From Liolophura sinensis (lineage: Eukaryota; Mollusca; Polyplacophora; Chitonida; Chitonidae), in NCBI RefSeq assembly GCF_032854445.1, contig NC_088300.1:78781084-78845083 (forward strand): DNA of 64,000 nt, written 5' to 3'. This document shows, in pieces, positions 20,701-28,600 of the stretch. The translations under genes and the position numbers were made by a program. A model generated the notes under the pieces. It did no database searches. It had not been told where the DNA came from and saw nothing but the letters and a program-made list of their open reading frames with translations. Numbering within the stretch: the first letter of the stretch is position 1; each line of letters opens with the position of its first letter.

Positions 20701-21500
20701 TTCAGACAGGAACAGTCAACAGTCTGTTGTGGTTTTCTAGCCAGGATATTGTGTGGTATGCTGTGGCTCCCTAGTAGGGACACACCATCGTGTGTTTTGG
20801 TTTCCTGGCAGAATACTGAGTTGTGTGCTATGGTTTCCTTGCCAGGGTATTTTGTGGTGTGCTGCGGTTTCCTTGGAGGAAGTGAAACAAGCTGATATTC
20901 ACCAGACTCTTTATTACATTATGTGTGCAATTACGAAAGAATATATCTTGTTGTAGGATCTTTGATGGAGAATTTGATAGGCTAAGAAGAGCCTGTTGTA
21001 CAGAGATGAATGGCAACTCAAGTAATATGACTCACTCTGGTCTGTCTGGAGACACTTATATCAAACCTGGAACAGTGTGCAAAAATGATGATGCTGATGA
21101 CACAACTGTGGGTAATTACTGTAACAATTCTGAAAGTACTACCATTAAAGATCTGCCATCATGTAACACTGGTAATGATGATGATGATGATGGTGTGATA
21201 CTAATATCTTATGAAATACCAGACACAAAGCATGTTCAGCACAACTCAACAGGCTATAGTAACAACAACAACAACAGCAACCCTTGCTCGTCGCCACTAG
21301 TGGAGGTCAAGCCTATCTGTGGACAGACACACAAGCTATCTGTCAGCACAGATGTCTACACTAGTCATGGTGCAGGTAGCCTGTCTTCTGTGAAACGTAA
21401 ACTGGAAGACTCCTGGAGCATTTCCCCATCAAAGAGCACGCCAGGGGGAAAGGTTTACCTCATGAAGACGGGTTACAAGCAAAAAAGCGGTAGTGATTAG
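8742..21500 (+). CDS. MUS81-like ERCC4-domain structure-specific endonuclease
   Basis: Eight exons join in phase at GT-AG sites: 8742-8817, 10841-10969, 11288-11387, 12434-12491, 14039-14171, 16716-16921, 18314-18423 and 20957-21500. They give 451 residues from ATG 8742. Residues about 10-65 form a winged-helix-like segment (ICEEILF, WWRLEVLISCGLVKRRS, PVYQLLSAEE). The ERCC4 nuclease follows: LILLVDQRESGG, CGDYQWKW, VVIERKRADDLAASLKDGRF. The metal-binding GD, ERK and D residues are all present. The domain continues through PLHYIIEGELEKY and GVGRCGHPPL. The last exon adds an acidic, Asn/Ser-rich tail with no domain. MUS81-family enzymes cut branched DNA (flaps, replication forks, Holliday junctions) in the nucleus, usually paired with an EME subunit. 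The tandem C-terminal hairpins of MUS81 are not visible, so this may be a paralogue. Upstream helix-hairpin-helix exons may belong to it. Confidence 0.85.
9021..9761. mobile_element. Tigger/pogo-like non-autonomous DNA element
   Basis: The left end reads TATA|CAGTAAACTCT and the right end, on the minus strand, reads TATA|CAGTAGAATCT. The termini are therefore inverted repeats of the CAGTARAMTCT type flanked by TA. A further shared block (ACATCTTGTC / ACATCTTGTCT) lies inside each end. At 741 bp with no transposase frame it is a MITE. Superfamily assignment is by terminal motif only. Confidence 0.6.
10128..10202 (+). pseudogene. THAP zinc-finger fragment (relic)
   Basis: The frame reads PKCVAFGCNNKRDR, which is the beginning of a C2CH THAP DNA-binding domain (first Cys pair C-x4-C). 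It then degenerates to a TAG at 10200. A weak FQFP-like trace occurs in another frame near 10240. THAP domains occur in P-element-type transposases and cellular factors. This copy is intronic, short and broken. Confidence 0.45.
11385..11763 (+). repeat. 76-bp tandem repeat starting on the exon 3 splice donor, five copies
   Basis: The boundary sequence CACGG|GTAAGATACACTC occurs at 11385 and recurs every 76 bp, at 11461, 11537, 11613 and 11689. Each unit carries an intact GTAAGA donor preceded by the last exon bases. Only the first lies next to a coding exon. Confidence 0.9.
11789..11885 (-). mobile_element. Truncated tRNA-derived SINE
   Basis: Diverged 3' module (TTGTTGTTTTTCGCCATAGTC, CAAGAATTTTCAC, GGGTAGAGGAAACC) without a tRNA head. 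It directly follows the 76-bp array. Confidence 0.6.
12446..13870 (+). repeat. Tandem array derived from exon 4 and its donor, about eight additional copies
   Basis: Units of about 125-176 bp begin with TTGGTGGACCAGCG, which is the LVDQR part of the 12434-12491 coding exon. They continue through GAGGGGGGAGATGGGATG-type sequence, often to GGACAG|GTGAGCTACC, then intron sequence (TAGCTTTAGTTTGACACC). Copies start near 12597, 12767, 12932, 13076, 13221, 13397, 13538 and 13719. The original acceptor is not copied, and the frames are degraded. Confidence 0.88.
14387..15675 (+). repeat. 65-bp minisatellite, about 19-20 copies
   Basis: The unit contains CACACAACCTGCGAGAAAG, GGTGTTGTCGTGTCACTG and CATGTACATGAATCGTGAT. 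Copies are highly homogeneous, suggesting recent expansion. It lies in the intron between the two nuclease-core exons 14039-14171 and 16716-16921. Confidence 0.95.
15880..16648 (+). repeat. 33-bp minisatellite with composite higher-order units
   Basis: The unit AGCATCATTACCATTAGTAC + ACTTATCAGATAG is 33 bp, interspersed with ATACATTACCATTACTACA variants. Because 33 is divisible by three, long repetitive open frames appear on both strands; these are not genes. Same intron as the 65-bp array. Confidence 0.92.
16817..17990 (+). repeat. Tandem array copied from the 3' end of exon 6 and its donor
   Basis: Blocks repeat the coding stretch from CATTACATCATAGAGGGGGA to GCAGTACAG|GTAACTATGAC. There are large (about 138 bp) copies near 16960-17220 and 17620-17990, with about five short (about 76 bp) units between 17240 and 17600. 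At least eight copies keep an intact CAG|GTAACTAT donor. The real exon ends at 16921; the rest is intronic. Confidence 0.88.
18445..18595 (+). mobile_element. tRNA-derived SINE, 5'-truncated
   Basis: The family 3' half (GGCAATAGGTGGGAAGG, CCATAATGCTGAC, GTATAAGTGAAATATTCTTG, GGCGTAAAACACCAATTGAA) starts about 20 bp after the donor of exon 7 (18423). Confidence 0.8.
18614..19560 (+). repeat. Tandem repeat of about 140-190 bp units, six or so copies
   Basis: Units share TTTCCATCTTAGAATGCTCT, GTGATATGCTGTGTTTTGAA and GAGCTGGAAGCGTTTACAG. Intron between exons 7 and 8 of the nuclease gene. Confidence 0.88.
19540..19860 (+). repeat. Short irregular array (CAGTGTATTCTAGCCCAGAATACTC-like units)
   Basis: Several copies of GTGTATTCTAGCCCAGAATA and CTGATCCTAGTGTATTCTG form units of about 25-50 bp. 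The array is contiguous with the preceding one. Confidence 0.8.
19960..20890 (+). repeat. Degenerate arrays of about 30-65 bp units
   Basis: The left part repeats GGGACACTCCATAGTG and GGTTTCCTAGC. The right part (20462-20740) repeats GTGTGTTGGTTTTCAGACAG + GAACAGTCAATA. It ends 60 bp before the last exon's acceptor. Confidence 0.8.
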
Positions 21501-22443
21501 CCCGTGGACAACCCTGTGTGTAACAGGATTCAGTTAAACCTCACTAGAGATGTTTCTTCTCCACACGGCAAAGAGAAAGTCAAGGGAGACAACTCCCCAC
21601 CAGTGCCTGTCTGGTCCACCTTTCTGGCAAGTGATAGCCTGCCAGATCTAACACTTTAAGGACTTTTAGGGGGCTGATTATAAAGCCACAAATGTTCCAG
21701 CTCACATCAGTGGATTGTATGCTGCTGTACTTCTGCATTGAGAGGGGGTTGGGGTGAAGGAGTGTACCAAACTTTTAGACTTCATTCAGACTGGTACAGA
21801 GATCTTAAAAACAGGATTATGCCTAGTTTGTTAAGGCTATGTCATTTAGAAACGTTCTTTCCAAAGATAATACTTTTTATATTTTCATTTGGTAAGCTCT
21901 TTTTAAGTTTTTTATAAATCAGTTTACAACATCACAATGTTTTTGTGCCAAAATGTGATTCAGTGAATCAGCATGTTGTCGTATATCATCTTGTTATTTA
22001 TACTAGACTTTCTCTCAATCATCCATTATTTCACTGGCATACAGCATGATTACTTCTTAGCCTCAGTATATAATCATTTTGAAGCATTTAATAGTTCATC
22101 TGGCTCATAAACATGGCATTCTCAAGTTTACGCCCAACTGGGCAGTAAACTGTTTCTGGAATGGCATTTGATTCCTGAGAGAAATTATCACATAGACAAT
22201 GACAGTTTTAACTATTAAACTGACCTGAGACTATGTTACTTTGATGTTAATATCCAGGTTTTGACATTTCCCAGCAGTTATCATTGCTATGGTTATGGCT
22301 AGTACATAGTTCTGGTTGACCAGTCAGTTTGAAACTTGTTCATACTGATACTGTTCCTGGAAATGGGCATCGTTCAGCTCGAGGACAGAGCTACAAAGAA
22401 CTGCGCGGTGTCATATACAGTGACAAACCTTATCACAAACTAA
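21501..22443 (+). other. Probable 3' UTR of the nuclease gene (left of the retrotransposon)
   Basis: It runs from the stop codon to the LTR element. No AATAAA is present; a variant ATTAAA lies at 22214-22219. A canonical AATAAA occurs at 27850-27855, just beyond the inserted retrotransposon. Confidence 0.5.
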
Positions 22444-22629
22444 TGTTTCGTCGCTTTGGGTGCTCCGGGAGTTGAATAATTGAACAGACTTCTGATAGTT
22501 CGAACGAGTCAACTGTTTTACTCAAGATAACATCGGAACCCTACAGCAGGGTCCTGCAACGTCGGACCAGGGGAGTATGTAAAACTATACTTATTGGAAA
22601 CGGACTTACGTTATGCCAATTATGTGACA
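22444..22629 (-). repeat. 3' LTR (186 bp)
   Basis: It matches 27533-27718 at all but one position seen by eye (T versus A near the outer ...AATTATGTGACA end). It begins TG and ends CA, and is preceded by target duplication ACTAA at 22439-22443. Confidence 0.95.
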
Positions 22630-22641
22630 TCCCCCTTTTCA
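22630..22641 (-). promoter_or_regulatory. Polypurine tract
   Basis: The minus strand reads GAAAAGGGGGA immediately before the 3' LTR, the position used to prime plus-strand DNA synthesis. Confidence 0.85.
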
Positions 22642-22885
22642 ACATGAAATAAGTAAAAGAACAACTGTGAAAGAAATTACAGTTCTTTGAAACACGACGA
22701 CTTAAACCAATGTTCTGGATGTTCAACAGTCTCTGAATTGAAGATGTGGAAGAACCTCTGAAAAGAAACATTTAACAATATGATATAGTGAGTGAAAATT
22801 GAAATTAACTCTTCACGGGACTGTCCAGGGCATACACAACCGGTAGCAAAGTCACTGATACGATAAAGTCAAAAAATACAACTTC

Positions 22886-25552
22886 TCACTGAGATATATA
22901 GTCCTGAAAACGTGCTGGCTTTCGCACCACTCGTCCATACGAAGTACGCGTAACCCCGGTGCTTTGAGTTTCTGGGTATACTTCCTGACGCGGTGGACTT
23001 GTTGTCCTGGTATCCACGGGGCGATCTTCCTTTTCTGGTACTTGGGCTGGAGTATATACCTCGGGCATTCTTACCTCTGGGCAGTCTTCCTTTGTCGTTC
23101 TTAGATCACGGCGGTTTCTTCTGAACCGTCTACCATCTTCAGTGTGAATGCTGTAGGAGCGTATGTCTACTTGTTTGTCAACAACTGCTTTCTGCCACTG
23201 TTTGTCTCTGTTGTGGGGCTTAAGTCTTACCACATCTCCAGGTTGCAGATCAGCGAGATCACGAGCGGAACGATTGTAGTATTGAGCTTGTTTCAGCTTT
23301 CTACTTGCCAGTTTATCGGTGACTCTGTCAACAGTTTTCGGCTTGAGAAGTTCGTTGGTTGCTGGTAGAAGAGTCCTTGTTCTTCGTCCAAACAATCTCT
23401 GTACTGATGAGCTACCAATTCCTTCTGCTGGTATGTTTCTCCATTCTAGCAAAGCAAGGAAGGGATCTGTTTTGGCATGTAGAGATTTGGCCATGAGCTG
23501 CTTCACGGTTTTAACTGCGCTTTCCACTTTGCCATTTGATTGTGGATAACGTGGCGAAGAAGTAATATGTTCAAACTCATACTTGTCGGCAAACTTCTTA
23601 AACTCGGTCGAATTATAGGGAGGGCCATTGTCTGACATGAGCTGGACAGGAATTCCATGACGGGCAAACTGTGATTTCATCGTTTTTATCACTGTAGTAG
23701 CCGTTTTGTCATGTAGTCGATCAATCTCGAAGTAGTCAGAGTAATAGTCTGCCAGTATCATATAATCCTTGCCATCAAACTCAAATAGGTCACAACCCAC
23801 TTTTTCCCATGGGCGACTGGGAATCTCATGGCTGATGAGAGTCTCTTTCGGCTGGTTGTTCTGTAAGGCGTTGCACGTGTCACACTTACTTAACAAATCG
23901 GTAATGTCCTTTATCATGTTCGGCCAGTATACTAGCTCTCTGGCTCGTCGAATGCATGACTGAAGACCAATGTGCGATGAGTGGAGTCGGTGCAAGATTT
24001 CTGGTCTGACACTAACAGGAACGATAACTCTCTCACCTTTAAACACTCTTCCATTCTGAACGGAGAGTTCATCTCTGAATGGGAAGTATTGCTGTACTGT
24101 AAAGGGAGCATCTTCCTTTCTGTCTGGCCATCCATCCTGTATCACTCTCTTCAGTGTTGACATGGTTGGATCCGATGACGTGGCTGTTTGGATCAACCCT
24201 ATCCGCTGGTCAGAGATAGCAAGATACTCAACCATATTGATGGATTCTGTCTCGATAGCTGTTGGACACCTGTCGTCAATTAGCATGACATCTCCATGTT
24301 CATTTGTAGCTGTCTTGGAATATGGTAAGTATGCGCGACTGAGTGCGTCGGCAAGATACATCTCTGTTCCTTTCTTGTAGGTCACTTCATAATCAAACTT
24401 CTGCAGCCTCAATAGCATGCGTTGTAGTCTCTTCGGGGCGCTGTGTAGGCTTTTGTGGACGATTGATTCCAGTGATTTATGGTCGGATTCAATCCTGACT
24501 TTCCTTCCATAGACGTATTGTTCAAACCGTTCCATTCCAAAGACAATGGCGAGCATTTCTCGCTCAATCTGTGCATAATTCTTCTCTGCAGAAGACAAGG
24601 AACGCGATGCATAGGCCACCGGCTGGCCATTTTGCATGAGACATGCTCCCAGTCCATCTTGGGAAGCATCGCATTGAAGTACTGTTTCAGCTTTGTCGTC
24701 AAAATATCTCAAAACAGGAGGACTTGACAAGATATCCTTCACTTCCTGAAGACATTTTCCATGGACTTCTTCATCCCAGAGAAAGTGATTCTCATTTTTG
24801 AGAAGTTCTCTTAAAGGGGCAGTTGTCGATGATAGTTTTGGGGCAAATTTCTGGAGGAAGTTGACCATGCCTAACAGACGTTGTACACTTTTCTTATCCG
24901 TCGGGGCTGGCATATCCTTGATTGCCGTCACTTTAGAAGGATCAACTTTCAATCCAGAAGAAGACAAGATGTGTCCAAGGTATGGAACCTCCCGGCACTT
25001 GAGTTGAAACTTACTCTGATTCAGTTTAATGTTCTTCTCACGACATCTGTCCATGAAGGCAATCACCTTTCTGTCGTGATCCTCGTCAGCTTCTTGGTCA
25101 GTGTCTCCAACACCAAAAACTAGAACATCATCGTGTACTACTTTCACACCATCTAGACCTTCCAGTGCTTCGTTGAGTCTACGCTGGAATTCTTCCGGTG
25201 CGGTAGAAATACCAAATGGCATACGGAGCCAGCGGTATCGTCCCCAAGGAGTTTCAAAAGTGGTCAGGTGGCTGCTCTCTTCATCGAGCTCAACGTGCCA
25301 GAATCCATTCTTCGCGTCAGCGTGGCTAAAGCATTTAGCATTGGCAAGATCAGGAAGGAGATCATCGATCGTGGGGGTTGGGTAATGGTTTCGTTTCAGA
25401 GCAGAGTTCAGAGGTTTTGGATCGATACACAGACGAAGTCGTCCATCGGGTTTAGAAACCACAACCATTGCTGAAATCCAGTCAGTAGGCACGGTGACTG
25501 GCTTAATTATACCTTTCTTGGTCAGAGTCTCTAACTCTTCTTTCAGTTTAGG
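22886..25552 (-). CDS. Retrotransposon pol: reverse transcriptase, RNase H, integrase
   Basis: The open frame continues directly after the TAG at 25553; the first Met is at 25492, giving 868 residues. The reverse transcriptase has VVVSKPDGRLRLC, MPFGISTAPEEFQ and the active-site VVHDDVLVFG (residues ~118-127, the YxDD position being VHDD). RNase H begins LQCDASQDGLGACL (D275) and ends near ADALSRAYLP. Integrase has an H-H-C-C zinc finger (LHRLHSSHIG to KCDTCNA) and a D,D,E triad (GCDLFEF, MSDNGPPYN, GKVESAVK). A basic C-terminal module (PGDVVRLKPHNRD) follows. These domains reverse-transcribe and integrate the element. The frame is otherwise open. The upstream stop separates it from gag-protease and the start of the RT domain, so normal expression would need readthrough or is lost. 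Confidence 0.93.
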   Translation of the reverse strand, partial: PKLKEELETLTKKGIIKPVTVPTDWISAMVVVSKPDGRLRLCIDPKPLNSALKRNHYPTPTIDDLLPDLANAKCFSHADAKNGFWHVELDEESSHLTTFETPWGRYRWLRMPFGISTAPEEFQRRLNEALEGLDGVKVVHDDVLVFGVGDTDQEADEDHDRKVIAFMDRCREKNIKLNQSKFQLKCREVPYLGHILSSSGLKVDPSKVTAIKDMPAPTDKKSVQRLLGMVNFLQKFAPKLSSTTAPLRELLKNENHFLWDEEVHGKCLQEVKDILSSPPVLRYFDDKAETVLQCDASQDGLGACLMQNGQPVAYASRSLSSAEKNYAQIEREMLAIVFGMERFEQYVYGRKVRIESDHKSLESIVHKSLHSAPKRLQRMLLRLQKFDYEVTYKKGTEMYLADALSRAYLPYSKTATNEHGDVMLIDDRCPTAIETESINMVEYLAISDQRIGLIQTATSSDPTMSTLKRVIQDGWPDRKEDAPFTVQQYFPFRDELSVQNGRVFKGERVIVPVSVRPEILHRLHSSHIGLQSCIRRARELVYWPNMIKDITDLLSKCDTCNALQNNQPKETLISHEIPSRPWEKVGCDLFEFDGKDYMILADYYSDYFEIDRLHDKTATTVIKTMKSQFARHGIPVQLMSDNGPPYNSTEFKKFADKYEFEHITSSPRYPQSNGKVESAVKTVKQLMAKSLHAKTDPFLALLEWRNIPAEGIGSSSVQRLFGRRTRTLLPATNELLKPKTVDRVTDKLASRKLKQAQYYNRSARDLADLQPGDVVRLKPHNRDKQWQKAVVDKQVDIRSYSIHTEDGRRFRRNRRDLRTTKEDCPEVRMPEVYTPAQVPEKEDRPVDTRTTSPPRQEVYPETQSTGVTRTSYGRVVRKPARFQDYISQ

Positions 25553-27046
25553 CTAAAGAGCAACAGGAACTTTGCGACATGGCAACTTAACAGGTTGCAC
25601 TTTGTCGTCGACTTCAAGATGTAGCAGTCCTTCCAGTTTTCCTTCTCCTTGAAAAACATCTCTATAGGAAGACTTGATTTCATTCATGGTAACACCAGGC
25701 TGTTTCCTTGACTTCACATCATCACTGTGCTGATGCGACAGCAGCATAATATTCTCAGTCTCTACGGTTATAAGATTCATCTGTTGAACCGCTCTGGCTC
25801 CCAACAGAGGTCTGTAATCACCCTTCACGATGACAAATTCAACGCTGTATTTCCTCCCATTCTTAGGATTTTTCATTGAAATGCGGCGTTTCCCGACAGG
25901 TATAGTTTCTGTTCCATTGAACATAACAAGGGTTGTTGTGGATTTTTCCACTTTCTTCAGTTGTCTGTCATTGTAGATTTCAGCGTAGAGATTCTCAGGG
26001 AGAATATTGATCGTAGCTCCACAGTCCAACTGGAAAACAATAGTTTTGCGATTTAGAATCATACGGGCAAAGATACGTTTTGGAAATCCTTTGCCATTGG
26101 TGTCAGTCTGTGTTCCTTTTGAACTTACGGATAGCACATATTCCTCTTCCCCATCTGATGATTCCTCATCAGTGTCCACTTGATGAACTTTATGCTGTCT
26201 CTGTTTGCCTTTATTTGGACATTTGGACGAAAAGTGATTGGGTTTATCACAGTGGGAGCAAACTTTACCCCAGGCAGGGCATTTTTCCTTAACAAAAGGA
26301 TGACGTTTGCCACAGAATTTACATTCCAGCTCTGAATGGTTCTTCTGTTTCCCTTTATGTTGCTTCTGCGTTTTCTGTCTGTGTTGGGTTTTGTTCTTAT
26401 GTTTGTCCCTTACCTGCTGAACTTCGTCAACAGAAGCCATAGATTTCATTTGCTGAGAAGCCGATTCATGTGCTCTGCACACATCAATGCAAGATTTTAA
26501 AGTCAGTCTCGCATCCTGCAACAACCTCTTTCGAGTATTGTTGTCACGAATTCCAACCACAATTCTGTCTCTTATTAAGCTATCTTCCAGCTGTCCATAA
26601 TTGCACGTCTTTGCAAGTGTATGAAGCACTGCAACATACGAGTCAACAGTCTCTGATGTCTCCTGGTCTCGGCGATTAAAGCAGTATCTCTCGTAAGTTT
26701 CATTGGTCTCTCCGACACAAAATGTTTCAAACTTCTGCAGTACAATGTCTATATCCTGTTTATCCTCTTCCTGTGTGAAGGTTAAACCATCAAGAATATC
26801 CAATGCATCCACGCCTATACAAGTCAGTAGGGTAGCAGTCCTGTATTTACTTTCCGAATCACAAAGTCTAGTTGCGATTTCATAATTGTCCCACATCCGT
26901 CTGAATTTTTTCCAATTCGTCGCCAAGTTTCCTTTCAGATCCAGTTTGGTTGGCAGTGGAATGTTTGTAGGGACATGTACAACATTAGGAGCTTGTATAT
27001 TGTTAGCTTGTTCTTCCGCCATTTTCCAGGAATTACAATAACACAA
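25553..27046 (-). CDS. Retrotransposon Gag-protease frame, ending at an internal amber stop
   Basis: A 497-residue frame; the ATG at 27022 (MAEEQ) is an equally good start. Residues ~30-200 form a helical capsid-like Gag with WKKFRRMWDNYE and YERYCFNRRDQ. Two zinc knuckles follow: a variant (CKFCGKRHPFVKEKC, 242-256) and a canonical CCHC (CSHCDKPNHFSSKC, 263-276). The aspartic protease has FQLDCGATINILP (active D341), with Cys in the position usually held by Thr or Ser, and a distal LLGARAVQQM. The frame ends ...CRKVPVAL at a TAG that lies in the leader of the RT domain, not at the gag-pol border. The same frame continues downstream. Gag packages the RNA; the protease would mature the polyprotein. 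Confidence 0.9.
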   Translation of the reverse strand: MCYCNSWKMAEEQANNIQAPNVVHVPTNIPLPTKLDLKGNLATNWKKFRRMWDNYEIATRLCDSESKYRTATLLTCIGVDALDILDGLTFTQEEDKQDIDIVLQKFETFCVGETNETYERYCFNRRDQETSETVDSYVAVLHTLAKTCNYGQLEDSLIRDRIVVGIRDNNTRKRLLQDARLTLKSCIDVCRAHESASQQMKSMASVDEVQQVRDKHKNKTQHRQKTQKQHKGKQKNHSELECKFCGKRHPFVKEKCPAWGKVCSHCDKPNHFSSKCPNKGKQRQHKVHQVDTDEESSDGEEEYVLSVSSKGTQTDTNGKGFPKRIFARMILNRKTIVFQLDCGATINILPENLYAEIYNDRQLKKVEKSTTTLVMFNGTETIPVGKRRISMKNPKNGRKYSVEFVIVKGDYRPLLGARAVQQMNLITVETENIMLLSHQHSDDVKSRKQPGVTMNEIKSSYRDVFQGEGKLEGLLHLEVDDKVQPVKLPCRKVPVAL

Positions 27047-27512
27047 GTCAGTGTGTCACATACTGGGCTTCCGTAGAAAATGCAGCACATCTATATAGAG
27101 CACAAGTGTCATGGAGCTTCACCAGAGTAAACTCGATTGTCCTATACGCGACATCGTAGAAATCCAGCTTACAGTGCAAAGGTCAAATGTCCGTAACGGG
27201 CTTCCATACTTTTTTGCTCCAGCGTTGGGGAGAACAGTCAATCACACTAAAAATCAAGCTAATGTTCACAGAGTCCACTGTTATTTCCGTTCGCAATGTT
27301 CAGAATCGATTATTTTCACAGTGTCCATTCACAAAAATCACAAGTTTTGGCAAATAATGCGAATCTCAGTTCAGAAAGTCACTCACTGTCTGTAAACAAC
27401 ACTCCCGCGCGAGTCGAGCCACTTGTACGATCAGCGCACAGAGAAAATACGCACAGAGAACAATGTCCGTTGGTACAGAGTTTCAAATTTACCACACGAC
27501 TGGACGGGAATC

Positions 27513-27532
27513 TTATCCCAGTTCTGACACCA
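27513..27532 (-). promoter_or_regulatory. Primer-binding site
   Basis: Directly inside the 5' LTR, the minus strand reads TGGTGTCAGAACTGGGAT. Starting with TGG, it is complementary to a tRNA 3' end finishing in CCA. The tRNA species is not assigned here. Confidence 0.8.
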
Positions 27533-27718
27533 TGTTTCGTCGCTTTGGGTGCTCCGGGAGTTGAATAATTGAACAGACTTCTGATAGTTCGAACGAGTCA
27601 ACTGTTTTACTCAAGATAACATCGGAACCCTACAGCAGGGTCCTGCAACGTCGGACCAGGGGAGTATGTAAAACTATACTTATTGGAAACGGACTTACGT
27701 TATGCCAATTAAGTGACA
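27533..27718 (-). repeat. 5' LTR (186 bp)
   Basis: Almost identical to the copy at 22444-22629 and followed by target duplication ACTAA at 27719-27723. As the upstream LTR it should hold the element's promoter. No TATA motif is obvious. Confidence 0.95.
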
Positions 27719-27849
27719 ACTAACACAAATTCTCTAATTACAGATGTGAAAGGTCTTTGTTAGTGTTTTGTATATCATAGTTATGCATCTTTTAGTTAAG
27801 GACTTTAGACTTTAAGAATTAGACTTTAAGTTGTTCAAGGATGTGCTTA

Positions 27850-27855
27850 AATAAA
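27850..27855 (+). terminator. Candidate polyadenylation signal AATAAA of the nuclease gene
   Basis: First canonical AATAAA in the sense direction after the stop at 21500 if the retrotransposon is ignored. A TG/T-rich stretch follows. Tentative. Confidence 0.35.
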
Positions 27856-27908
27856 TGTGGTTTTTATTTGTTAACAAATTTCTTTGCTGAATAATGTTAC
27901 AGATATGT

Positions 27909-28184
27909 TAACTGCAAATTTTGGGTTAGTGCTCTCGTGCAGCGTAATGACCCAGGAGCCTCTCACCAATGCAGTCACTGTGAGTTGAAGTCCAGCTCAT
28001 GCTGGCTTCCTCTCCGGCCGTACGTGGGAAGATCTGGCAGCAACCTGCAGATAGTCGTGGGTTTCCCCCGGGCTATGCCCGGTTTCCACCCACCATAATG
28101 CTGGCCGCCGTCGTATAAGTGAAATATTCTTGTGTATGGCATAAAACACCAATCAAATAAATAAATAAATTAACTGCAAATTTT
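27909..28184 (+). mobile_element. tRNA-derived SINE with 14-bp target-site duplication
   Basis: TAACTGCAAATTTT occurs at 27909-27922 and again at 28171-28184, bracketing the element. The 5' end is truncated just after the A box (GGTTAGTGCTC...). The B box GAGTTGAAGTCC, the conserved middle, GTATAAGTGAAATATTCTTG and an ATAAATAAAT tail are present. Confidence 0.92.
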
Positions 28185-28469
28185 CTTTTTGGACTTTACT
28201 GTGAGTATATATCAGTTTGTCAATGTCTGACTCTCACTTTGTGAACAGAAATTTGAGAGCTTAAAGTGTTCACCTCAACTTTCAAAATGTGTAAACAGAA
28301 AAAACTTTCATCTAAACAGGCCATATTACTTTGTTTTTTACCATTTTCTTGTAACTTGATATGGAAATCTCATGAGTTACATAAAACCCTACAAGACAGC
28401 ATCTGCTTCAAACTTTTGAGCTTATGCCCTGCTAAGAATTCATGTGAGTTAAGGATGATTGCGACTAGA

Positions 28470-28600
28470 TTTGTTTGATCAGTTGGTGTTTTAAACTGTA
28501 CCTCACTAATATACCAATATTTCTCTCATACAATGGCAGCCAGCATTATGGTGGGAGCAAACCAGGCAGAGCTGGAGGGAAACCCACAACCATGCCAGTG
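28470..28600 (-). mobile_element. Truncated, diverged tRNA-derived SINE
   Basis: The family 3' module is recognisable (GTTGGTGTTTTAAACTGTAC, CAGCCAGCATTATGGTGGGA, CAAACCAGGCAGAG). The head is missing. Confidence 0.75.

Larger units (their letters stand above)
22439..27723 (-). mobile_element. Ty3/gypsy LTR retrotransposon, nearly complete
   Basis: The element occupies 22444-27718 (5275 bp) in minus orientation and is flanked by the 5-bp target duplication ACTAA. It has 186-bp TG...CA LTRs, a primer-binding site directly inside the 5' LTR, a polypurine tract directly before the 3' LTR, and a single gag-protease-RT-RNaseH-integrase frame interrupted by one TAG at 25553-25555. Domain order with integrase last places it in the Metaviridae (Ty3/gypsy); no chromodomain or env was seen. 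Confidence 0.95.

Noticed and set aside
23144-25474. Plus-strand frames of 60-94 codons within the retrotransposon
   Set aside because: Shadows of the antisense pol frame with no domain of their own.
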